From assembly GCA_964607965.1 (NCBI GenBank), contig CAZSMH010000068.1, positions 1 to 9,779 on the forward strand: 9,779 bases of DNA, read 5' to 3'. Source of the DNA: SZUA-584 sp964607965 (GTDB lineage: Bacteria; Bacillota; Clostridia; Christensenellales; SZUA-584). The notes beneath the pieces are model-generated. The model was given only the letters and a program-made list of their open reading frames with translations. It ran no database searches and was not told the origin of the DNA. Within the stretch, counting starts at the first letter, position 1. Each line of letters opens with the position of its first letter. Positions 1-5,831 of the stretch are shown here, piece after piece. The position numbers were made by a program, and so were the translations under genes.

Positions 1-57
1 GGACCGAATCTATCCGCGTCTGGCAACTAGTCTTGAAACAGTTTAAGACTAGCTGCT
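1..57 (+). other. Structured end of an unidentified upstream gene or RNA
   Basis: A strong hairpin is present: CTAGTCTT (27-34) pairs perfectly with AAGACTAG (45-52). It extends inward by AAA/TTT (36-38 with 42-44, one bulged G) and outward by G23-C56, C24-G55 and A25-T54 around an A-C mismatch. Reading frame 2 gives 14 codons ending in TAA at 44-46, which could be the end of an upstream protein, but I do not recognise the peptide. Frame 3 is open to a TGA at 75-77 and is equally unrecognised. The long perfect stem would also suit the 3' part of a small structured RNA. The sequence does not match what I know of the 3' ends of tmRNA, RNase P RNA, SRP RNA or 5S rRNA. The window cuts it off, so identity stays open. 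Confidence 0.3.
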
Positions 58-67
58 GTCAATGTAT

Positions 68-95
68 AGGAGGGTGATGTGTCCTTCCTTTTTTT
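68..95 (+). terminator. Probable intrinsic terminator of the upstream unit
   Basis: AGGAGGG (68-74) can pair with CCTTCCT (83-89), seven pairs including one G-T wobble, around an 8-base loop. A run of T follows at once (89-95) and then more T-rich DNA. This fits a Rho-independent terminator closing whatever enters from the left edge. The stem is short and the loop somewhat large, so it is moderate rather than certain. The AGGAGG at 69-74 could be mistaken for a ribosome binding site, but no convincing coding frame starts after it. Confidence 0.5.
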
Positions 96-258
96 ATTTT
101 TAAAATAAAACTTGTGTATTTATTAAAGCCGTGTTACGCTTTCTAAGTTCGAAAGAACCAAATTGGTAATAATAATTTTTTCCGTAAACCTCTATTGTTT
201 TGGAGATACGAGTCAAAGAATCATTTTTGTCCAAAATAAAATAAGGAGGTTATTCGTA

Positions 259-450
259 ATGGCTGACAAGAACTTAATTTGCAGGGATTGTAATGCGGAA
301 TTTGTTTTTTCCGAAAGCGAGCAGGCTTTTTACAAAGAAAAAGGATTTGATAACGAACCGCAGAGATGCCCGGCATGCAGGAAAGCGAAAAAGCAGCAGA
401 GAAACAATAACGGCGGCAGTCGTTATTCAGGCGGCGGCAGAAGATATTAA
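259..450 (+). CDS. Small zinc-ribbon protein with Gly/Arg-rich tail
   Basis: This is a 63-residue protein beginning MADKNLICRDC. Two CxxC knuckles (CRDC at residues 8-11 and CPAC at 38-41) form a four-cysteine zinc ribbon like the small zinc-ribbon proteins (zf-trcl type) common in Firmicutes. The middle carries the family-like segment around FVFSESEQAFY. The last 15 or so residues are rich in Asn, Gly, Arg and Tyr, a low-complexity tail often linked to nucleic-acid contact. I chose the ATG at 259 because AAGGAGG (243-249) sits nine bases upstream; a longer frame opening with TTG at 163 has no such site and an unlikely leader. It is flanked by terminators, so it appears monocistronic. The fold call is good; the cellular role is unknown. 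Confidence 0.85.
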   Translation: MADKNLICRDCNAEFVFSESEQAFYKEKGFDNEPQRCPACRKAKKQQRNNNGGSRYSGGGRRY

Positions 451-462
451 GATCCTGTAATT

Positions 463-488
463 AAGGAGAGAAGCATCTCTCTTTTTTT
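463..488 (+). terminator. Intrinsic terminator after the zinc-ribbon gene
   Basis: GAGAGA (466-471) pairs with TCTCTC (476-481) around the loop AGCA, and the stem extends through G465-T482 and two A-T pairs. A run of seven T (482-488) follows. It begins 12 bases after the stop codon of the zinc-ribbon gene. Stem, tight loop and T-run together make a textbook Rho-independent terminator that separates this gene from the cluster that follows. Confidence 0.85.
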
Positions 489-585
489 ATATTCGCGTAT
501 ATTCCCGACTGCATTGAGCTGTCTCATATTTGTCCTTCTCCGCTCATATTAATACTTTGAAGAACTGTTTTATACGGAGGAAAAT

Positions 586-1473
586 ATGAGATACTCACGA
601 ATACAGCCCGGTCACCGGCCAAAAAGAGGGAGGCGTACCTCGCTTATCGTTGTGGCAGTTGTGCTAGGCATAACCGCCTATCTGGCAGGAGCGGGTATTG
701 CCGGAGGCTGGCTTGCGGAAAACATTATAAACCCGGTATTCAATAATGGTAAAAGCACCGCTGAATCAGCCGAAACACCCAATATATCCGTACCCGCAAC
801 AGACAAAACTGAACAGGAAAAACCCTCATCAACCGCGTCTTTGCGGCACGAAGAAAAAATCACTGCGCAAAACATATCTCTTTATACTCTTCAGTCCGGC
901 GCATTTGCGGATAAAGACAACGCTAAGACAGCGGCTGACGAGCTGTCCGCACGTGGCGGCGCGGGTTATGTAGCATTTGACGGTAATCTTTACCGCACTC
1001 TTATTGCAGGGTATACCAGCGAATCGGACGCAGCGAGCGTAAAAAAAGAACTTGCCGGCCAGGGCGTAACATGCACTGTGTTCGTTCTTGAATCCGGGAC
1101 GCTTGAGTTTAAAATAAGCGCTGAACAATCACAAATTGACGCTGTAAAAGCCTGTTTTGATATAGTCCCGGATACGGTTAACGCTTTAATGCAGATAATA
1201 TATGACGCCGACAAGGGTCAGAATGTTGACAAGCGCATATCAGCACTTAAAAACGATGCAGATAACATATCAAAAACGCTTGATAGCGTTGTATCCTCAG
1301 ATAACGAAACTGTCGTGCGTCTGTGTGAGTATATGGACGGCTTTTGTAAAACGCTGGGCGATATTCCGGCTTATGCCGATGTTACGCCCATAGCTTTTTC
1401 ATCAAATCTAAAGTATAATATAATAAATATTGTTGTTAAATACTCATCGTTCTTAGATGAAATTACCAGCTGA
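586..1473 (+). CDS. SPOR-domain single-pass membrane protein
   Basis: The 295-residue protein starts with a basic cytoplasmic stretch (residues 1-17, rich in Arg and Lys), followed by one hydrophobic helix (about 18-44) that should anchor it with its C-terminus outside the cell. A polar, Thr/Ser/Pro/Glu-rich linker (about 55-95) leads to a SPOR domain (about 97-168) with the usual LQSGAFADKDNA motif and the YRTLIAGY strand. SPOR domains bind denuded glycan strands of peptidoglycan, typically at division or sporulation septa. The C-terminal 120 residues look mostly helical and I do not recognise them. GGAGG (576-580) lies five bases before the ATG. Its stop codon is only 16 bases from the next start, so it may lead the downstream sensory-hydrogenase operon, an unexpected partner for a cell-wall protein. 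Domain call is firm; role is inferred from the family. Confidence 0.85.
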   Translation: MRYSRIQPGHRPKRGRRTSLIVVAVVLGITAYLAGAGIAGGWLAENIINPVFNNGKSTAESAETPNISVPATDKTEQEKPSSTASLRHEEKITAQNISLYTLQSGAFADKDNAKTAADELSARGGAGYVAFDGNLYRTLIAGYTSESDAASVKKELAGQGVTCTVFVLESGTLEFKISAEQSQIDAVKACFDIVPDTVNALMQIIYDADKGQNVDKRISALKNDADNISKTLDSVVSSDNETVVRLCEYMDGFCKTLGDIPAYADVTPIAFSSNLKYNIINIVVKYSSFLDEITS

Positions 1474-1489
1474 TGCTCGGAGGATCTAT

Positions 1490-1840
1490 ATGACGATAAA
1501 ACAGGCAGCCGCAGTGCTTAATGCAACTTGTATTTGCGGCGACAAAAATCAGGACAGGCCGTTGACCTCCGCGTGCGGGGCAGACCTTATGAGCGATGTG
1601 CTTACACTTGCAAAGGAAGGCAGTATGCTACTTACAGGCATGGTAAATCAGCATGTAATCCGTACTGCCGAAATGCTGGACGTGCTGTGCATCTGTTTTG
1701 TGCGCGGCAAAATGCCTACGGAAGATGTCTGCAGTTTGGCTCTGCAGACGGGCATAACGATTTTAGGATCTGATATGACGCTGTACGAGGCATGCGGAAG
1801 GCTCTACCAGCATGGGCTGCCCCCCTGCAAAGGGCAGTAA
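1490..1840 (+). CDS. DRTGG-family protein 1 of the sensory hydrogenase cluster
   Basis: This 116-residue soluble protein resembles the short DRTGG-domain proteins found beside [FeFe]-hydrogenase genes in Clostridia. Recognisable segments are DLMSDVL (residues 32-38), LLTG (47-50), VIRTAEMLD (56-64), VRGKMPTE (71-78) and the closing LYEACGRLYQHGL. The DRTGG domain is known attached to CBS, phosphotransacetylase and cobyrinic-acid synthase-like proteins, where it is thought to be regulatory; no reaction is established for the stand-alone form. I chose the ATG at 1490 because GGAGG (1479-1483) lies six bases before it; an in-frame start at 1457 would overlap the SPOR gene. One base separates it from the next gene, so co-translation is likely. 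It shares an apparent common fold with the gene at 3585-3923. Confidence 0.75.
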   Translation: MTIKQAAAVLNATCICGDKNQDRPLTSACGADLMSDVLTLAKEGSMLLTGMVNQHVIRTAEMLDVLCICFVRGKMPTEDVCSLALQTGITILGSDMTLYEACGRLYQHGLPPCKGQ

Positions 1841-1841
1841 T

Positions 1842-2261
1842 ATGCCGGATACTTTTACAGAGTCTTTTGACATACGCTCCCAGGATTTTGCCGCAGCGGG
1901 TGAGGTATCGGCAAAAATAAAAAGCATTCTCCGTCTTTTGGGCATAAACCCGGCGGTTATACGGCGCGTTGCAATAGCGGCGTACGAAGCCGAGCTTAAC
2001 ATGGTTATACACAGCAAAGGCGGCAAAATGTCAATTGCAATAACGCCGGATAATATTGCGCTGTTATGCTCGGATACGGGACCGGGAATCAATGATATAC
2101 AAATGGCTATGCGCGAGGGCTTTTCAACCGCTTCGCCTCATATCCGTATGATGGGCTTCGGCGCCGGCATGGGGCTGCCTAATATCAAGAAAAACTGCGA
2201 TGATTTTTCAATAAAGTCGGATAATAACGGCACAGTTTTGGATTTGCGTTTCTTTATATAG
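1842..2261 (+). CDS. RsbW-like ATP-binding protein (anti-sigma/Ser-Thr kinase family)
   Basis: The 139-residue protein is a single HATPase_c (GHKL) domain of the anti-sigma factor and serine kinase type. The N box is in EAELNMVIH (residues 49-57, with Glu49, Glu51 and Asn53), the G1 box is DTGPGI (78-83), and the G2 loop is GFGAGMGLPNIK (105-116). All ATP-binding elements are intact. Known relatives such as RsbW and SpoIIAB bind a sigma factor and phosphorylate an STAS-domain antagonist; neither partner is encoded here. The start at 1842 follows the previous stop by one base, with AAAGGG (1829-1834) seven bases upstream; an in-frame ATG at 1812 overlaps the preceding gene and lacks a clear site. 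Placed between a DRTGG protein and a sensory-type hydrogenase, it is a candidate output component, which is inference. Confidence 0.8.
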   Translation: MPDTFTESFDIRSQDFAAAGEVSAKIKSILRLLGINPAVIRRVAIAAYEAELNMVIHSKGGKMSIAITPDNIALLCSDTGPGINDIQMAMREGFSTASPHIRMMGFGAGMGLPNIKKNCDDFSIKSDNNGTVLDLRFFI

Positions 2262-2281
2262 TATTAACAGAGGGGGGAATT

Positions 2282-3583
2282 ATGGAAACTTATTTTCATT
2301 CAGTAAGACTTGACCGTGACAAGTGCAAAGGATGTACCAACTGCATAAAGCATTGCCCTACCGAGGCTATACGCGTACGTGACGGAAAGGCGCAGATTAT
2401 TGCCGAGCGCTGCATAGACTGCGGCGAATGCATACGAGTTTGTCCTTACCATGCGAAAATTGCATATACTGACCCTTTCTCGGACATAGGAAAATACAAA
2501 TATAAAATCGCTCTTCCTGCTCCGGCGCTTTACGGGCAGTTTAAAAACCTCTCCAGCATAGACCGTGTTGTGCTTGGGTTAAAACTCATGGGGTTTGATG
2601 AGGTTTATGAAGTCGCGCGCGGGGCCGATATTGTAAGCTGTGCAACTCATTATACAAACATAAAGAACCGTCCTGCTATTTCTTCTGCCTGCCCGGCCAT
2701 AGTACGTCTGATACAGGTGCGTTTCCCCAGCCTTATAGGAAACATTATTGATCTGCAGTCTCCTATGGAGATGGCAGCTATTGCGGCAAAACACGAATAT
2801 GCAAAAAAGCATAACGTAAAGCCGGGCGATATAGGCGTGTTTTTTATTACGCCGTGTCCCGCCAAAATGACAAGCATCAAAAATCCTTACGGTTTGAAAA
2901 AAAGCAACGTTGACGGCGCTTTTTCGGTAATAGATATATACGGGCTGCTTGCAGGCCAGCTCAAAAAGCCCGGCGCCGCAGTTGACGCCGGCGACACCGC
3001 TTCTATATGCGGTGTCAACTGGGCAAATTCAGGCGGAGAATCGGCCGCTTCCGGAATTGAAAACTTTCTTGCCGTTGACGGCATACAAAATGTCATAAAA
3101 GTGCTTGAAGAAATAGAAAACTCTAAACTCGGCGATCTTGAGTTCTTCGAAGGGCTTGCTTGCCCGGGCGGCTGCGTCGGCGGTCCGCTCACTTTCGAAA
3201 ACCCGTTTGTCGCGCGTTCACGTATACGTGCTTTGTCAAAGAATATAAAACAGAAACAGCCGGATTCCGAATATGCGCAGCAGTATATAGATGACGGTTC
3301 GGTTTTCTTCAAAGAGCATATAAAGGCACGCCCGATAATGAGTATAGACGACGATATGGTTGCGGCAATGAAAAAATTAGAGCAGATAGAACAGCTAACA
3401 GCCCGACTTCCGGGGCTGGACTGCGGTTCATGCGGGTCCCCTTCGTGTCGCGCTTTGGCGGAGGATATCGTTCGGGGGGACGCAAAGGAAATGGACTGCG
3501 TGTTCAAGCTGCGCGACAAGGTTTCAACATTGGCCGAACAGATGGTGGAGCTTACACACAAAAACAAGCGGGGTGATAAATAA
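2282..3583 (+). CDS. Sensory-type [FeFe]-hydrogenase (HydS-like, probably group D)
   Basis: The 433-residue iron-sulfur protein has three parts. The N-terminus carries two [4Fe-4S] motifs (Cys15/18/21/25 and Cys44/47/50/54). The middle is an H-cluster domain. The C-terminus has a CxxCx4Cx16C motif (Cys381/384/389/406), as in the PF04060 Fe-S domain. The H-cluster ligand positions are present: Cys137 (SSACP), Cys192 (TPCPAK), Cys294 and Cys298 (ACPGGC). Catalytic enzymes read TSCCP at the first motif; here the first Cys, the proton-relay residue, is Ala136. The second motif has Thr190 where MPC is usual. These changes and the domain order match the putative sensory hydrogenases of groups C and D; no PAS domain is present, which favours D. 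A G-rich site (GAGGGGGG, 2270-2277) precedes the ATG. Slow or residual H2 chemistry used for sensing is inferred. Confidence 0.85.
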   Translation: METYFHSVRLDRDKCKGCTNCIKHCPTEAIRVRDGKAQIIAERCIDCGECIRVCPYHAKIAYTDPFSDIGKYKYKIALPAPALYGQFKNLSSIDRVVLGLKLMGFDEVYEVARGADIVSCATHYTNIKNRPAISSACPAIVRLIQVRFPSLIGNIIDLQSPMEMAAIAAKHEYAKKHNVKPGDIGVFFITPCPAKMTSIKNPYGLKKSNVDGAFSVIDIYGLLAGQLKKPGAAVDAGDTASICGVNWANSGGESAASGIENFLAVDGIQNVIKVLEEIENSKLGDLEFFEGLACPGGCVGGPLTFENPFVARSRIRALSKNIKQKQPDSEYAQQYIDDGSVFFKEHIKARPIMSIDDDMVAAMKKLEQIEQLTARLPGLDCGSCGSPSCRALAEDIVRGDAKEMDCVFKLRDKVSTLAEQMVELTHKNKRGDK

Positions 3584-3584
3584 T

Positions 3585-3923
3585 ATGACAGTAGAAGATT
3601 TGATTGATGCCACAGGCTGGGATGCACTCACCTTTGCACACGGCAATCAAATAACGTCTGCGTATGTTTGCGATCTTTTAAGCTGTGCAATGGCGAATAC
3701 AAAGGACGGTACCGCCTGGATTACTATCCAGTCGCATATTAACGTTGTGGCTGTGGCGTCATTGACTGGCTGCGCATGCGTTATAATACCATGCCGCACT
3801 GAGGTTCCAGCAGAAACAATCGAAGCCGCCCAAACAAAGGAAGTATGCATAATTTGTGCGCCGTGCACAGCGTATGCAGCCGCGGTACAGCTGCATCAGC
3901 TAGGTGTCGGCGACATTTCTTAA
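3585..3923 (+). CDS. DRTGG-family protein 2 of the sensory hydrogenase cluster
   Basis: This is a 112-residue soluble protein that aligns by eye with the gene at 1490-1840: AYVCDLLSCAMAN (residues 26-38) matches the DLMSDVL region, and the ITIQSHINVVAVASLTGC segment (46-63) matches the LLTG to EMLD region. Several cysteines (30, 34, 63, 65, 70, 88, 91, 94) are scattered rather than arranged as a clear metal site, although Cys91/Cys94 make a CxxC. The ATG at 3585 is one base after the hydrogenase stop and follows GGGGTGAT (3570-3577), which lies inside that gene; an in-frame GTG at 3573 is less likely. Its placement implies translational coupling. The two DRTGG-type genes bracketing the ATPase and hydrogenase may form a heteromer; that is inference. 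Confidence 0.7.
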   Translation: MTVEDLIDATGWDALTFAHGNQITSAYVCDLLSCAMANTKDGTAWITIQSHINVVAVASLTGCACVIIPCRTEVPAETIEAAQTKEVCIICAPCTAYAAAVQLHQLGVGDIS

Positions 3924-4607
3924 ATGAAAACTTATTACGACCTTCATATACATTCGTGCCTGTCTCCCTGTTCGGCAGGCGACATGACTCCCGAAAACAT
4001 TGCGGCAATGGCTCGGTTAAAAGGACTTTCACTTATTGCGCTTACCGACCATAACAGCGGGAAAAACCTGCCGGCCATGTCAGCGGCTTGTGACGGGCTT
4101 GTTTTTGTTCCCGGAATAGAAATAACCTCACGCGAGGAAGTTCATATACTTGCATATTTTGACGATATGGAAACTGCCGTTTGTTTCGGAGATTTGGTAT
4201 ATAACTCATTGCCGGACATACGGAACCGTCCTGATGTTTTTGGGCATCAGACAATAATGGGAACAAATGATAAGCCGTGCGGCGAAGTTGGAAAGCTGCT
4301 TCTTTCGGCAGCTTCTTTTTCGCTGGATGAGATTACTGATATGGTTTGGCAGCAGGGCGGATGCGCCGTACCCGCTCATATAAACCGCGGCTCTTTTTCG
4401 GTGTTTTCCAATCTGGGGTTTATGCCTCCCGGTTTGTTTAAGTGCGTTGAAGTTTCGCCCAACATACCCTGCCCTCCTATTGATTCGGGACTGTTTATAC
4501 TAAACTCATCCGACGCCCATATGCTTGAAGATATCGCAGAACCGGATAATAGTCTTGAAGATGTAAGCAGTGCAAGTGATTTTATATGTTTTTTGCGCAA
4601 TTTATAA
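3924..4607 (+). CDS. PHP-domain metal-dependent phosphoesterase
   Basis: The 227-residue protein has the full set of PHP metal ligands in order: DLHIHS (His8, His10), TDHN (Asp42, His43), PGIEIT (Glu66), VHIL (His74), PAHINR (His152) and SSDAH (Asp197, His199). This domain binds two or three metal ions and hydrolyses phosphoesters; relatives include histidinol phosphatase, the PHP domain of DNA polymerase III, and small-molecule or oligonucleotide phosphatases. The length fits the stand-alone YciV/TrpH-like branch. The substrate cannot be told. The ATG directly abuts the stop codon of the preceding gene and lacks a good ribosome binding site, so translation probably depends on coupling. As last gene of the cluster with a sensory hydrogenase, it could act on a phosphorylated protein or nucleotide signal, which is speculative. 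No convincing terminator follows. Confidence 0.85.
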   Translation: MKTYYDLHIHSCLSPCSAGDMTPENIAAMARLKGLSLIALTDHNSGKNLPAMSAACDGLVFVPGIEITSREEVHILAYFDDMETAVCFGDLVYNSLPDIRNRPDVFGHQTIMGTNDKPCGEVGKLLLSAASFSLDEITDMVWQQGGCAVPAHINRGSFSVFSNLGFMPPGLFKCVEVSPNIPCPPIDSGLFILNSSDAHMLEDIAEPDNSLEDVSSASDFICFLRNL

Positions 4608-4695
4608 ACTGTGTTTACATGTTATTCTAATAATCATCCCGATTTCTTAATGTTCTTAAAAAAACCATAAAATAAGTGATGCAATTAACATAGAC

Positions 4696-4772
4696 TTGTG
4701 ATAGAATAACGGCTGGTTAAATCGTTATTTTTTTATCAAAGTGATTGTTAAATTTTTATCAATTTATATATA
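4696..4772 (+). promoter_or_regulatory. Candidate promoter region of the hyd operon
   Basis: Two sigma-A-like candidates are visible. One is an extended -10, TGATAGAAT (4699-4707), with no good -35. The other is TTGTTA (4745-4750), 16 bases, then TATATA (4767-4772), which would put the transcript start about 18 bases before hydC. In the second case the Rex-like palindrome covers the -35 box and spacer, which suits repression. The whole gap is AT-rich, so chance matches are easy; which candidate works, if either, cannot be settled by eye. Confidence 0.35.
4745..4762 (+). promoter_or_regulatory. Rex-type redox operator upstream of hydC
   Basis: TTGTTAA-ATTT-TTATCAA matches the Gram-positive Rex consensus TTGTTAA-N4-TTAACAA at 13 of 14 specified bases. 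Rex is a repressor that releases DNA when the NADH/NAD+ ratio rises, and it is known to control fermentative and hydrogenase genes in Clostridia. The site ends 34 bases before the hydC start, in front of an operon whose product uses NADH, so motif and context agree. The rex gene itself is not in the window. Confidence 0.7.
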
Positions 4773-4796
4773 GAGCATCTTAAGGAGGGATAGACA

Positions 4797-5273
4797 ATGA
4801 CGCTTACGGAGGATAAACTTATGTGCGATGAGCTCATAAGCTTTATCGAAGAACAAAAGAAGAAACCGGGACCGCTGATGCCTGTAATGCAAAAAGCTCA
4901 GTCGCTTTTCGGTGCACTGACGTTTGACGTGCAGGAACTTATTTCCGAGCAGCTTGGCATTCCTATGAGCGATGTGTACGGAGTTGCCACGTTCTACTCA
5001 CAGTTTGCGCTGGCTCCCAAGGGCAAGCACATTATAAGCGTATGTATGGGCACAGCCTGCTATGTGCGCAACATTGAAAAAATTATGGAAAAATTGTCTG
5101 AAGAACTCGGTATTACTCCCGGAGAAACAACGCCCGATAAGCATTTTACGCTTGAGGCTACGCGATGTCTCGGATGCTGCGGGCTTGCGCCTGTAATAAT
5201 GATTGACGACCAGGTTTTCGGCAGGCTGGTTCCGGACGATGTGCCCGGTATACTGGCAAAGTTTAAAGAATAG
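4797..5273 (+). CDS. hydC: Bifurcating [FeFe]-hydrogenase subunit HydC (NuoE-like)
   Basis: The 158-residue protein belongs to the NuoE / 24-kDa family. A helical N-terminal bundle (about 10-75, with the family segment YGVATFYSQF) precedes a thioredoxin-like [2Fe-2S] domain. The four ligands are visible: Cys83 and Cys88 in CMGTAC, then Cys124 and Cys128 in ATRCLGCCG. In HydABC-type enzymes this subunit passes electrons near the flavin subunit. Length is normal for the family. AAGGAGGG (4782-4789) lies seven bases before the ATG, a strong site in keeping with an operon-leading gene. It is preceded by the Rex-like operator and followed after three bases by the ATPase gene. The family is certain; the assignment to a hydrogenase rather than another NADH enzyme rests on hydB and hydA downstream. 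Confidence 0.9.
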   Translation: MTLTEDKLMCDELISFIEEQKKKPGPLMPVMQKAQSLFGALTFDVQELISEQLGIPMSDVYGVATFYSQFALAPKGKHIISVCMGTACYVRNIEKIMEKLSEELGITPGETTPDKHFTLEATRCLGCCGLAPVIMIDDQVFGRLVPDDVPGILAKFKE

Positions 5274-5276
5274 TTT

Positions 5277-5831
5277 ATGCGCGACATATCATTGCACATA
5301 CTTGATATTGTGGATAATTCGCTTTCGGCAGGCAGCAGCTTAGTGTCCGTAGACATAAAAGCTGACAGCGTCCGCGATAATCTTACAATTTATATATGCG
5401 ATAACGGCTCCGGTATGAGCGAAGATATGGTAAAAGGAATAAAGAGCCCCTTTGTAACATCGCGCAAAACCCGGAATATTGGGCTTGGAATTCCGCTTTT
5501 CGCATCAAACTGTGAAAATTCGGGCGGCAGCTTAAAAGTAACGTCCGCTCCGGGCAAAGGAACACAGGTTCTCGCAACGTTTGCTCTTACGCACATAGAC
5601 CGTCCCCCGCTGGGCGATATCGCGCAGACTATGGAGGTACTGGCGCTAACAAACGAAAACACAGATTTTGTTCTGACAGTTTCGTTTGATGAGAAATCGT
5701 TCGCATTTGACACAAGGATAATAAAACAGACTTTAGACGGTGTGCCAATATCGCAGCCGGAAGTCGGCGCGTTTATACACCAGCTTTTGCAGGAAGGACT
5801 TAAACAGGTTTTTGGAGGTAAAGAGGTATGA
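5277..5831 (+). CDS. GHKL-type ATP-binding protein inside the hyd operon
   Basis: This 184-residue protein carries a histidine-kinase-like ATPase domain in its first 105 residues: N box HILDIVDNSLSAG (7-19, Asp10 and Asn14), G1 box DNGSGM (42-47), Thr61-Ser62, and G2 region IGLGIP (68-73), ending in the GKGT motif (93-96). No dimerisation/phosphoacceptor (H-box) domain or sensor domain is present, so it is not a complete sensor kinase. The last 75 residues are not recognised. Similar ATPases are seen inside clostridial hydrogenase operons, but their job is not established to my knowledge. The start follows the hydC stop by three bases with only a weak ribosome binding site; the end overlaps the next gene by four bases (ATGA). 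It differs clearly from the RsbW-like ATPase at 1842-2261. Confidence 0.8.
   Translation: MRDISLHILDIVDNSLSAGSSLVSVDIKADSVRDNLTIYICDNGSGMSEDMVKGIKSPFVTSRKTRNIGLGIPLFASNCENSGGSLKVTSAPGKGTQVLATFALTHIDRPPLGDIAQTMEVLALTNENTDFVLTVSFDEKSFAFDTRIIKQTLDGVPISQPEVGAFIHQLLQEGLKQVFGGKEV

Noticed and set aside
147..158. GTTC-GAAA-GAAC mini-hairpin upstream of the zinc-ribbon gene
   Set aside because: A 4-pair stem with a GNRA-like loop in AT-rich DNA is too small to call a riboswitch or regulatory element.
163..258. Longer N-terminus for the zinc-ribbon protein starting with TTG
   Set aside because: The leader is unlike the family, lacks a ribosome binding site, and the AAGGAGG at 243-249 plainly serves the ATG at 259.
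2887..3627. Open frame of 246 codons on the - strand
   Set aside because: It lies wholly opposite the hydrogenase and the start of the next gene, has no convincing ribosome binding site or known motif, and is Ser/Pro-rich as expected from the reverse of a normal gene.
3924..4607. PHP protein as histidinol phosphatase (HisK)
   Set aside because: No histidine biosynthesis genes are near, and the length and context fit the general stand-alone PHP phosphoesterases better; the substrate cannot be assigned.
4608..4680. Terminator after the PHP gene
   Set aside because: The stretch is AT-rich but I find no stem followed by a T-run, so read-through into the hyd operon cannot be excluded.
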